From JBCCEV01 sp039030125 (GTDB lineage: Bacteria > Pseudomonadota > Gammaproteobacteria > Ga0077536), in the NCBI GenBank assembly GCA_039030125.1, contig JBCCEV010000106.1, positions 1-15,635 on the forward strand: DNA of 15,635 nt, read 5' to 3'. The notes beneath the pieces were generated by a model. That model did not search any database. It was not told the DNA's origin and saw only the letters and a program-made list of their open reading frames with translations. Position numbers and translations under genes: made by a program. Each line of letters opens with the position of its first letter. Position 1 is the stretch's first letter. Shown here in pieces: positions 1 to 6,836 of this stretch.

Positions 1-117
1 AGGAGCGCGGGGTAGTCGGCGGGGTCGTATTCGAGGTCCGCGTCCTGGATGATCACGAAGTCGCCCTTCACCTCCCGGAAGCCCGTCTGAAGCGCCGCGC
101 CCTTGCCTGCGTTCTTC
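1..117 (-). CDS. Family 2 glycosyltransferase fragment (dolichyl-phosphate mannose synthase-like), truncated at both ends
   Basis: Read on the minus strand this stretch has an uninterrupted frame. It gives KNAGKGAALQTGF, then GDFVIIQDADLEYDPADYP, the classic polyprenyl-phosphate glycosyltransferase signature around the metal-binding DAD motif; such enzymes move a sugar from a nucleotide sugar to a lipid phosphate at the membrane. Only about 39 codons are present. The N-terminal side stops at about base 112-117, where homology switches to a different gene on the other strand, and the C-terminal side runs off the window. Bases 1-110 are 68% GC and nearly every third codon position is G or C, quite unlike the neighbouring DNA. 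It is best read as foreign sequence joined by assembly or by rearrangement. Confidence 0.65.
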
Positions 118-612
118 GTTGGTGCCTCGATTGAAGATGCGGTCATCTCGCGCGATGATTTGTTTCCAAGCATTGAGGCCTGCGCTGAGCGCATTCGCGC
201 TGCGGTTGAGGTCGCTAAAGCACTCCCGTTTGATTTCACCATTACCGCGCGCGCCGATAATTTCTTTCGCGGTAATACTGATCTCGACGACACCATCGCG
301 CGATTGCTGGCCTACGGCGACGCCGGTGCCGATGTGGTTTATGCTCCCGCAGTCGTAAAACCCGATGCCATTAAAGCTATCGTCGGTGCGACAAAAAAGC
401 CCGTCAACGTGCTGGCGGGGATTGGCGGCAACAAGCTCACGGTCAACGACTATAAAGAGATTGGGGTGCGCCGCATTACCATTGGCTCCGCGCTGTGGGC
501 GGTTGCTTATCAGGCGGCCAAAGACGCGGCGACGACGTTGCTTAACGATGGGTCTTTTGAGGGTTTTGATAACCGCATGGCTTACGTCGACGCGCTGAAG
601 TTGTACTCGTAG
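115..612 (+). CDS. Isocitrate lyase/PEP mutase family protein, 5'-truncated
   Basis: About 165 residues of the C-terminal part of an isocitrate lyase/phosphoenolpyruvate mutase superfamily protein, whose members usually have about 280-290 residues and make or break C-C or P-C bonds in small 2-oxo or dicarboxylic acids (2-methylisocitrate lyase, oxaloacetate hydrolase, phosphonomutase). Visible family blocks are VGASIEDA, FTITARADNF, DLDDTIARLLAYGDAGADVVYAP, KPVNVLAG and IGVRRITIGSAL. The N-terminal third, with the metal-binding Asp residues and the catalytic KxxxCGH-type loop, is absent because the sequence changes to a glycosyltransferase fragment upstream of about base 115. The frame runs back to a TTG at 103, but nothing supports that as a real start. 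As it stands the product would be inactive. The exact substrate cannot be assigned. It ends 24 bases from the convergent P450. Confidence 0.8.
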   Translation, partial: FVGASIEDAVISRDDLFPSIEACAERIRAAVEVAKALPFDFTITARADNFFRGNTDLDDTIARLLAYGDAGADVVYAPAVVKPDAIKAIVGATKKPVNVLAGIGGNKLTVNDYKEIGVRRITIGSALWAVAYQAAKDAATTLLNDGSFEGFDNRMAYVDALKLYS

Positions 613-636
613 TAAGAAAGGCCGGTCTTCGCAGGG

Positions 637-1860
637 TTATCGAAAGCAAACCGGTAAGCTCCCAAGCACGCGGAAGAAACTCGGCGACCACTCAACGCCG
701 CTTTCGGCTATAGCAGGTGCCGCGACTCGTCGCACAAACTCCCCGATAGCGGCGCGCGCTTCGATTCGAGCCAATTGGTGTCCAAGGCAGTAATGCTCTC
801 CGCCGCCAAAAGCCAAATGAGGTGGCCCACCTTCGCGGGTTATATCGAATTCATCGGGTCGTTGATATTGCTCCGGGTCGTGGTTCCCCGATCCCAACAT
901 CAGCCACAAAATACTGTCGGCTGGTAACTCAATACCGCCGATTTCATAAGGCTCGCGCAGCATGCGCCAGTTGAACAATATCGGCGTGTCATAACGCAAA
1001 CACTCTTCAATCGCCTTATCGATTAATGACGGATCAGCGCGCAGCTTCGCATATTCTGCAGGATTCATAATGAACGAGCGGATCCCGTTGCCAATCAATC
1101 CAATCGTCGTCTCAAATCCAGCCACCAGCAAACCGATGGCTTGGACGGTAAGTTCACCGGGTTTCAAGCGATCGCCATCTTCCTCGGCCCGGATCATTTC
1201 ACTGAGCAAGTCATCGCCAAGATCGTTGCGGCGCTCCTCAACCAAGCGATCAAAATAGTCAGCCATGCCGACGCCGGCGGCCCGCACCCGCTCCACGACA
1301 TCCGGCGGAAGAAAGGCTGCGAAGAAGGCATTCGTGCGGGCCGCAGTCCACTCGGTAAACTGCAGCCGGTCCTGTTCTGGCACCCCCATGATCCGGCATA
1401 TCATGCGGCTCGGCACAGCAAGCGCCAAATCCTTGATGACGTCCATGCCACCGTCAGCAAGACCTTGATCAAGCGCCTCGCCAACGGTCCGGTCGACCTC
1501 CTGTTCGATATTCCCTAACGCGCGACGCGTGAAAGCCTTCACCACAAGGCGACGCAAACGCATATGGACCTCACCATCACGGTTGAGCATAAATTCTCGG
1601 AAACTGCCACGGCGGTCTTGTGGATCAAAATTTGGATTTGACCCATCGCTAAGCGTCATACTGGTCGGTGCCTGCTTAAAGACATCGACGATGTCCGCGT
1701 AACGAGAAATACGCCAAGGTCCAAGCGGCGTTTGATTTACCGGCGCCGTTTCACGCAAATGTTTCAAAGCCGGATAGGGGTTGTCTCGAAACTCCAAGGA
1801 CATGGGGTTGGCGCCATCCCAATCCTCGTCCGACAACTGACTTAGAATTTCGACACTCAT
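637..1860 (-). CDS. Cytochrome P450 (soluble bacterial class I type)
   Basis: A complete 407-residue P450, the usual length for a soluble bacterial monooxygenase that takes electrons from a ferredoxin. Landmarks: I-helix oxygen-activating AGFETT (247-252), K-helix ExxR (E286, R289), and the haem loop FGGGEHYCLG (351-360) with the thiolate ligand Cys358. No signal peptide or membrane anchor is seen, so it should be cytosolic. The ATG at 1860 follows a weak AGG. The gene stands alone on the minus strand, convergent with the truncated lyase and divergent from a BadH-like SDR, sharing a 93-base intergenic region with a long dyad. No redox partner sits directly beside it; the nearest ferredoxin is at 3492-3815. 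The substrate and CYP family cannot be named from what is visible; hydroxylation of a hydrophobic carbon skeleton is inferred from the neighbours. Confidence 0.93.
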   Translation of the reverse strand: MSVEILSQLSDEDWDGANPMSLEFRDNPYPALKHLRETAPVNQTPLGPWRISRYADIVDVFKQAPTSMTLSDGSNPNFDPQDRRGSFREFMLNRDGEVHMRLRRLVVKAFTRRALGNIEQEVDRTVGEALDQGLADGGMDVIKDLALAVPSRMICRIMGVPEQDRLQFTEWTAARTNAFFAAFLPPDVVERVRAAGVGMADYFDRLVEERRNDLGDDLLSEMIRAEEDGDRLKPGELTVQAIGLLVAGFETTIGLIGNGIRSFIMNPAEYAKLRADPSLIDKAIEECLRYDTPILFNWRMLREPYEIGGIELPADSILWLMLGSGNHDPEQYQRPDEFDITREGGPPHLAFGGGEHYCLGHQLARIEARAAIGEFVRRVAAPAIAESGVEWSPSFFRVLGSLPVCFR

Positions 1861-1868
1861 AAGAACCT

Positions 1869-1910
1869 GGGTAACATAGCCCCTCGATTTCGACGAGCCG
1901 TATGTTAACC
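1869..1910. promoter_or_regulatory. Long interrupted dyad between divergent P450 and SDR genes (possible operator)
   Basis: GGGTAACATA at 1869-1878 is the inverted complement of TATGTTAACC at 1901-1910 at 9 of 10 positions (the mismatch is G1871 against A1908). A nested CTCG (1883-1886) / CGAG (1894-1897) pair is centred within half a base of the outer dyad. It lies in the 93-base space between two divergent starts. The left arm falls about 9-18 bases before the P450 ATG, so binding or RNA folding there could affect that gene. No regulator is identified for it. Confidence 0.4.
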
Positions 1911-1953
1911 ATGTGGCGCCGCTGGTAGCAGTTAAATTTTTGAGGATTGATTT

Positions 1954-2748
1954 ATGGATCTCGGCCTGAAAGACAAATCAGTGATCGTGACTGGTGGGGG
2001 ATCAAACATTGGCCGCGCCATCGTACTCGCCTTCGCCCGCGAAGGCGCGAAGATCACCATCGGCGATATTGATACCCCGCAGGCTGAAACGGTCGCCAGT
2101 GAGGCAAAAGCGTCTGGAGCCGCTGCGGCCCAGGTCTGCGCATGTGATGTCACTGAGCTTGCCCAGGTGGAAGCGATGTTTGAGCGCGCGACCGCGAACC
2201 ACGGCGGACTTGACGTGCTCGTGAATAATGTCGGCTGGGATCAGCTCATGTTCTTTACCCAGACCACACCGGACTTCTGGGAAAAGATCATCCGGATAAA
2301 CTTCGTTGGAAATTTGAACTGTACCTATACCGCCCTTGGGATAATGGCCCCGCAAGGCCACGGCGCGATTGTCTCCTTAAGCTCTGATGCGAGCCGCCAG
2401 GGCGAACCGCGCGAGGCGGTCTATGGCGGAATGAAAGCTGGCGTTAATAGCTTCATGAAAACGATAGCCAAGGAGAACGGTAGGAACGGGATCCGCTGTA
2501 ACGTTGTCTGCCCGGGCGTCACGATCCCGGAGGACGATGACGAAGTTGGCGATACCAGCATGTGGGCCAATAAAGACGACATGTTCACGCCCGAGCAGCT
2601 CGAAAAGGTTGCTAAGGCATTACCGTTAAAGAAGCTTGGCCGGCCAGGCGATGTCGCCAACGCCGTCGTATTTTTAGCATCGGAGGCAGCAGGTCATATT
2701 ACGGGGCAAGTGCTCAGTGTGTCCGGCGGCTATTCCATGATTGGCTAA
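1954..2748 (+). CDS. Short-chain dehydrogenase/reductase, 2-hydroxycyclohexanecarboxyl-CoA dehydrogenase (BadH)-like
   Basis: A complete 264-residue classical SDR. Cofactor-binding TGGGSNIG (13-20) has Asn18 where the canonical TGxxxGxG has Gly. Asp38 at the end of the second strand suggests NAD(H) over NADP(H). NNVG is at 91-94, and the catalytic triad is Ser144, Tyr157, Lys161 (YGGMK). The NNVGWD context, ASRQGEPREAVYGG before Lys161 and a CPGVT segment resemble BadH-type enzymes that oxidise a ring hydroxyl beside a carboxyl-CoA; this is a resemblance, not proof of substrate. The ATG follows GAGG about ten bases upstream. Its stop overlaps the stop of the convergent membrane-protein gene by three bases. 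It is divergent from a P450, which fits a hydroxylation-then-oxidation pair (inference). Confidence 0.92.
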   Translation: MDLGLKDKSVIVTGGGSNIGRAIVLAFAREGAKITIGDIDTPQAETVASEAKASGAAAAQVCACDVTELAQVEAMFERATANHGGLDVLVNNVGWDQLMFFTQTTPDFWEKIIRINFVGNLNCTYTALGIMAPQGHGAIVSLSSDASRQGEPREAVYGGMKAGVNSFMKTIAKENGRNGIRCNVVCPGVTIPEDDDEVGDTSMWANKDDMFTPEQLEKVAKALPLKKLGRPGDVANAVVFLASEAAGHITGQVLSVSGGYSMIG

Positions 2749-3467
2749 GTCTGTGCACCAGGTGTGTCTCCGTCTGCTTTCAAATCATCGCGTCTGATAG
2801 CCTGAATCAACAACGGCGCCATCACAAAAAACCATGCAACGAACACGACGATGGGAAGCCAAAAAGCGAGTAATCCATTCCACGCGAAAGGACCTGATTT
2901 AAAGAAGGTAATGAGGCCTCCGGGCGCGGCAATAACCGCTAACCAAAAATTGAAATAGCCCGCCCAGCGCGGAAACAATGGCGGTTTTCTTTTATCTGCG
3001 AGAATCACGAATCCAAATGCTGTGAACTGCGCAAGAAACGGCGAGAAGGTCATGAGTAGTAAAATCCAGGCAAAATCGTTATAGGCAAGAATGATTTCTG
3101 CCGTGCGCTCGGGGCGAAACGCGGCGGCGGTCCACATTACGGTAGCGACCAAAAGAATCACACTCGTTACCGTCGCCGCCATCATTTCGACCGTGCTCAG
3201 GATCGGAGCGACGTCGCCTTCAATCCGCTTCATTTGTATGGCGATCACAGCACCGAAAGGGATCACCAACGCGGTGCTAATCATTGCGAGCAGGATCCCT
3301 AAGCGAATCGACAACGTGTTTTCTTGATAGAAAGCTGCAACCTCCGCCGCATTCAAAATGGGATCATGTGGCGGCACGTAACCCGCCATAAACCACCACC
3401 CCACTGTAAAAATAGTTGCAAATGCAGGCCCGCATAGCGCACAGACGATCTGGCTCGTTTTGTTCAT
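2745..3467 (-). CDS. Six-helix integral membrane protein of unknown function
   Basis: A 240-residue hydrophobic protein with about six predicted transmembrane helices (roughly residues 7-29, 56-78, 92-116, 131-156, 170-189 and 197-222). The first loop reads GYVPPHDPILNAAEVAAFY, and a short charged C-terminal tail (RRDDLKADGD) follows. No known transporter, enzyme or metal-binding motif is recognised. It is the third gene of a minus-strand run after the CYP153-like P450 and the ferredoxin, 24 bases beyond the ferredoxin stop, so co-transcription is likely. Context suggests a role in uptake, sensing or membrane presentation of the P450 substrate, but that is inference only. The upstream region lacks a strong Shine-Dalgarno sequence, which would fit translational coupling. 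Confidence 0.85.
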   Translation of the reverse strand: MNKTSQIVCALCGPAFATIFTVGWWFMAGYVPPHDPILNAAEVAAFYQENTLSIRLGILLAMISTALVIPFGAVIAIQMKRIEGDVAPILSTVEMMAATVTSVILLVATVMWTAAAFRPERTAEIILAYNDFAWILLLMTFSPFLAQFTAFGFVILADKRKPPLFPRWAGYFNFWLAVIAAPGGLITFFKSGPFAWNGLLAFWLPIVVFVAWFFVMAPLLIQAIRRDDLKADGDTPGAQT

Positions 3468-3491
3468 GTTTTCGAGTTTCGCATCTTTGCT

Positions 3492-3815
3492 TTAGTGCTG
3501 ACCGAGCGGTAGTTGCACAGTGAGCCCGTCCATATCTTCGCTCACCGCAATCTGGCACCCTAAGCGACTCATTTCATTAGCCCCATCAGCGAAATCGAGA
3601 AGATCACGCTCCATTTCGGAATCGGGGCCACCGATCCTAGCGTGCCATCTGGCGTCGACAAACAGATGGCAGGTTGCGCAAGCGCAGTTGCCTCCGCAAT
3701 CGCCATCAATACCGGGCACGCCGTGCTCAGTCGCCGCCGCCATCAATGAAACGCCAGTCCTCACGTCGAGTACATGTTCCGTGCCATCGTGTTCGACAAA
3801 AGTAATTTTCGCCAT
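3492..3815 (-). CDS. [2Fe-2S] ferredoxin, adrenodoxin/putidaredoxin type
   Basis: A 107-residue ferredoxin, the standard size for P450 redox partners. Cluster ligands are Cys40, Cys46, Cys49 and Cys87 in the C-x5-C-x2-C...C arrangement; an extra Cys44 sits inside the first loop. The GDCGGNCACATCH segment and the LGCQI segment match the vertebrate-type/putidaredoxin class, which carries electrons from an NAD(P)H ferredoxin reductase to a P450. The frame stays open upstream into the P450 gene, but the ATG at 3815 is preferred: it follows AGGGGAA and gives the family's normal N-terminus. It starts 10 bases after the CYP153-like stop, so it is probably the dedicated partner of that enzyme and may also serve the other P450s nearby. 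No reductase gene is in the window. Confidence 0.95.
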   Translation of the reverse strand: MAKITFVEHDGTEHVLDVRTGVSLMAAATEHGVPGIDGDCGGNCACATCHLFVDARWHARIGGPDSEMERDLLDFADGANEMSRLGCQIAVSEDMDGLTVQLPLGQH

Positions 3816-3825
3816 GCCAGTTCCC

Positions 3826-5082
3826 CTACCACCGGTGCAACCGCACGGGTAAATCGGTGATCCCCATAATGATGTTCGAGCGCACCCGCTGCGGCTCGCC
3901 GACAACCTCAACCAACCTGAAACGCTTAAGGATCTCTTCCCAAGCAATCCGCAACTGCAGTTCGCCGAGCCGGTTTCCCACGCAACGATGGATTCCAAAA
4001 CCAAACGATAAATGATTGCGCGGTTTCTTCCGATCGACAATAAACTCATTGGGGTTATCAATGGCGCGCTCATCGCGATTACCCGACAGGTACCACATCA
4101 CAATCTTGTCGCCTGCGCGGATCGACTCACCGCCGAGTTCGGCGTCTTCCAAGGCCGTGCGTTTCATGTGCGCGAGCGGTGTCACCCACCGAATTGTTTC
4201 CGGTACAAAACTTTTAATCAGAGATCGATCTTGGCGAAGTTTCTCGTATTGATCAGGAAACTGATTCAATACTAGAACGCTACCCGACAGTGTGTTGCGC
4301 GTTGTATCGTTGCCGCCGACAATCAGCAATATCACGTTGCCTCTATATTCAGCCGGGCTCATATTCTTAGTATCTGGCGAGCGCGCCATCATCGAAATGA
4401 GATCGTAAGCTTCAGGTTTATCGCGGCGTTCCTGCCATAACCGGCCGAAGTACTCATCCATGCCTTCGAGCTCGGCCCGTCGCTCTTGCCAACTATCAAC
4501 AATACCGCTCCCGGGTGTAGAGACTGAGATATCGGACCAGCGCGTCAACATGCGCCGGTCCTCAAAGGGGAAATCAAATAACGTTGCCAAAGTTCGTGTG
4601 GTTAGTTCGATGGAAAACTCATCGACCCAATTGAAGGTCTCACCCACGGGAAGACTCTCCAGAATATCCACGCAGCTAGCGCGAATGTCAGCTTCCATAT
4701 TAAGGAGATTCTCGGCCCCCACTGCGGGGCTTACCGCTTTGCGCGTCAGATCATGCTCCGGTTGATCCATGGCGATGAACATCGGTAATTCAAAATCCTG
4801 GTCTTCGATGAAGAACATTTCGTAGCCAAGAATGTGCCCGCCACGTGAATGATCCGAGGAGTAAAGGCGGTGATTGGTATCAACAGCCATGATGTCTTGG
4901 TAGCGAGTCACTGACCAAAACGGCCCATACTCAGAGCCGGGATGAAAATGGACGGGTGCCTCATCTCTCAGCCGCTCGAAATACGGCAGCATGAGATCTC
5001 GTTGGAAAAGATCGGGGTTGCTCATATCGATCTCTTCTAGCGGCACCGAATAGGGATCTGGTAAGGGCGTGACCGCGTTCAT
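3826..5082 (-). CDS. CYP153-like cytochrome P450 (terminal hydroxylase family)
   Basis: A 418-residue P450. Features recalling CYP153 are YGPFWSVTRYQDIMAVDTNH (52-71), MFIAMDQPEHDLTRKAVSP (101-119), the I-helix ILLIVGGNDTTRN (251-263), ExxR at E295/R298 and the haem loop FGFGIHRCVGNRL (360-372) with Cys367. CYP153 enzymes add oxygen at the terminal carbon of medium-chain alkanes and, in some cases, side chains of monoterpenes such as limonene, using a ferredoxin and reductase. The frame extends 11 codons further to 5115, but the ATG at 5082 follows a strong GGAGG at six bases and gives the usual start. It is the first gene of an operon with ferredoxin and membrane protein, divergent from an AraC-type regulator, an arrangement known from alkane-degrading proteobacteria. 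Family assignment is by recalled motifs; the substrate is inference. Confidence 0.9.
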   Translation of the reverse strand: MNAVTPLPDPYSVPLEEIDMSNPDLFQRDLMLPYFERLRDEAPVHFHPGSEYGPFWSVTRYQDIMAVDTNHRLYSSDHSRGGHILGYEMFFIEDQDFELPMFIAMDQPEHDLTRKAVSPAVGAENLLNMEADIRASCVDILESLPVGETFNWVDEFSIELTTRTLATLFDFPFEDRRMLTRWSDISVSTPGSGIVDSWQERRAELEGMDEYFGRLWQERRDKPEAYDLISMMARSPDTKNMSPAEYRGNVILLIVGGNDTTRNTLSGSVLVLNQFPDQYEKLRQDRSLIKSFVPETIRWVTPLAHMKRTALEDAELGGESIRAGDKIVMWYLSGNRDERAIDNPNEFIVDRKKPRNHLSFGFGIHRCVGNRLGELQLRIAWEEILKRFRLVEVVGEPQRVRSNIIMGITDLPVRLHRW

Positions 5083-5261
5083 TTTTGACCTCCAATCCTC
5101 CTCTCCTATGCGCAAAGTGTAGTGAGGCGCGGCGTGATTCTCTTGTTCCCCGGAGAAATCTTATTTGCCTCCAAGAGAACAAGGTAGGAATAGAGCTGTT
5201 TTATTTTTCGTTTTTTTTATCTTAGTTTGGCGGGGTTTCGAGGTGCAAAGGCTTAAGACAT
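5083..5261. promoter_or_regulatory. Divergent control region between the CYP153-like operon and the AraC-type gene
   Basis: A 179-base non-coding space. It holds an inverted repeat CTTGTTC (5142-5148) / GAACAAG (5177-5183) with a 28-base spacer, an overlapping TTCTC (5138-5142) / GAGAA (5153-5157), and a T-rich tract with a run of eight T at 5211-5218. No clear sigma-70 promoter could be placed for either direction, which would fit activator-dependent transcription. AraC proteins often bind direct repeats, so assigning these inverted repeats to the neighbour is uncertain. Confidence 0.4.
5089..5093 (-). promoter_or_regulatory. Ribosome binding site setting the CYP153-like start
   Basis: GGAGG on the minus strand, six bases before the ATG at 5082. 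It supports that start over the longer in-frame ATG at 5115, whose upstream region lacks a comparable site. Confidence 0.75.
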
Positions 5262-6188
5262 ATGAACCCAAGCGAAATCGCGCCAAACCGGAAGGTAGGC
5301 GGTGCTGAACTCAGTCGCGTGATCAGCGCGTCGCATCTTTCGTGGGAATTTAACGCACGAAGAACTCAAAAGTTACAAGCAGAGGTCGCGGTTCGTAGCG
5401 TCGGCGCGCTGCGCCTGGCATGGGTCAAGACCAACCAATGGGGCGGTAAGCGCGGCGCGAGGGAAATCAATGCCAACCCAGAACCTTACCTCACGATCTT
5501 GATGCCCCTGCGCGGATCAATCAACCTCACAGCGGCTACCCACAGGGTGGCTGTCGAAAAACACGAACTCGGGATCTGGGATAGCACGCAACCGATGGCG
5601 TTTCAGATTGATAGCCAGCGCTTTGAACAGATCTCCGTATTGGTGCCACAACGTGTTCTCAGAGCGCATCCGGATGTCTGTGCGGCGCAACATTGCTCCC
5701 GCATCGATCGTAACAACGTTCTATCGGAACTATGCGTTCGGCATATGTCGACTTTGGCCAAGTTTTTAGACGACGAATTAAAGCCTTACGAATTATCGAT
5801 CAGTGACCTCACTCAGATTATGTTTGATGCGGTGATCGCTAGCGTGCGCCGATCACCGACCTATAAAGAACGACTGGTGGCCGCTATCAAGGAATATATT
5901 GAATGCTATATCTCCGAAGACACCTTGTCTGCGAAAGCGATCTCCTCGGCCTTTGAAATCACCCCTCGGTATGTGCACAAATTATTCGAACAAGAGGAAT
6001 GCACCGTGAGAGATTGGATCATCAAAAGGCGGCTGGAACGCAGCATGGACGATATCGTGCTTGGCGATTAAAGCATCACGGATATCGCCTACAAATGGGG
6101 CTTTAAAGATCCGGCACATTACAGCCGCGCATTTCGGCGCCTCAATGGGGCGCCACCAAGCGCCTTTCGTGCCCAATATCAATCCTAA
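5262..6188 (+). pseudogene. AraC-family transcriptional regulator interrupted by an in-frame stop
   Basis: The first 269 codons encode an AraC-binding-like N-terminal domain (to about residue 190) and the first helix-turn-helix (about 214-262; LSAKAISSAFEITPRYVHKLF). A TAA at 6069-6071 then stops translation. The same frame continues without shift for 38 codons as SITDIAYKWGFKDPAHYSRAF and onward to a TAA at 6186-6188, which is exactly the second helix-turn-helix and C-terminus of the family. One substitution (for example from AAA, CAA or GAA) explains the break. The truncated product would lack half of its DNA-binding domain. It lies divergent from the CYP153-like operon, where such regulators typically activate in response to substrate. 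It could be a recent pseudogene, a base-call error, or less likely a read-through site. Confidence 0.88.
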
Positions 6189-6268
6189 GCCTTAAACGCC
6201 GAAACAGTCGGTGATCCGCTGCGCGTAGCCAGTTAATATGGAGTTGCCCCTACCCGTGGAGTCAAACG

Positions 6269-6817
6269 ATGACCAAGCAGTATGCGCAAGTTAGCGACCT
6301 CAGCATGAGCGTTAACGAGATGGAAGCGGGTCATGTCGCCCGCTTCAAAGATCAAGCGAGTTCGCACGAGGCTTTTCTCGATACGCGGATCCCAGGTTAC
6401 GAACGCGAAATCTTCAGCATCATCGGTAATGGCGTTCAAGAAGATCCGAGTATGGCACCCAAAATCCCCCCCCAGGATTTTCATCTGGCCATGATCAGGG
6501 CTGAACCTGGTAAAGGAGCGGCTTTGCATTCCCATTTAACGCAGGAAGTTTTCATGCCCTTAACTAGTACCTGGTCGATTCATTGGGGGCCGCAAGGTGA
6601 ACAGGAAGTGATCCTCGAACCTTATGATGTTATTTCCGTGCCGCTGCACATCATGCGCGGGTTCCGTAACGTTGGCGGGCAGTCGGGGATGATGCTGGCG
6701 GTGGTGGGCGGTCATGATCCGGGGCGGGTTGGCTGGCCGGAGTCATTGAAATCACGCGCTGCGGAAAGTGGACTAGTCATCGACGACAACGGCAACCTCG
6801 TCGCACTAAACCATTAA
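6269..6817 (+). CDS. Cupin-domain protein
   Basis: A 182-residue single-domain cupin with a long N-terminal extension. Cupin motif 1 is HSHLTQE, with His87, His89 and Glu93 as expected metal ligands. In motif 2 (SVPLHIMRGFRNVGG, 123-137) the position usually held by the fourth ligand His appears to be Arg130. The fold is used by dioxygenases, isomerases and non-catalytic binding proteins, so no reaction is assigned. It begins a plus-strand run of cupin, SDR and PhyH dioxygenase with gaps of 19 and 13 bases, suggesting an operon. The ATG follows GTGGAG at about seven bases. A second cupin with a similar motif 2 is at 13354-13929. A run of eight C inside a small hairpin (6461-6481) lies within the coding sequence, but the frame is intact. 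Confidence 0.85.
   Translation: MTKQYAQVSDLSMSVNEMEAGHVARFKDQASSHEAFLDTRIPGYEREIFSIIGNGVQEDPSMAPKIPPQDFHLAMIRAEPGKGAALHSHLTQEVFMPLTSTWSIHWGPQGEQEVILEPYDVISVPLHIMRGFRNVGGQSGMMLAVVGGHDPGRVGWPESLKSRAAESGLVIDDNGNLVALNH
6461..6481 (+). repeat. Perfect 7-base stem with C-rich loop inside the cupin gene
   Basis: AAAATCC (6461-6467) and GGATTTT (6475-6481) are exact inverted complements around a 7-base loop; the stem and loop together contain eight consecutive C (6466-6473). It is coding sequence (KIPPQDF) and may be accidental. Confidence 0.4.
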
Positions 6818-6836
6818 AAACTGCAGGGAGTTAATT

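Noticed and set aside
103..117. TTG at 103 as the real start of the lyase-family gene
   Set aside because: The codons before about 115 belong to the glycosyltransferase fragment on the other strand, and the family needs about 110 more N-terminal residues.
3816..4073. Extended N-terminus fused in frame to the ferredoxin
   Set aside because: It overlaps the P450 gene on the same strand in another frame, looks unlike any domain, and the ATG at 3815 has its own AGGGGAA site.
5200..5225. T-rich tract with eight T as an intrinsic terminator
   Set aside because: No GC-rich hairpin precedes it and it lies in a divergent promoter region, not after a gene.
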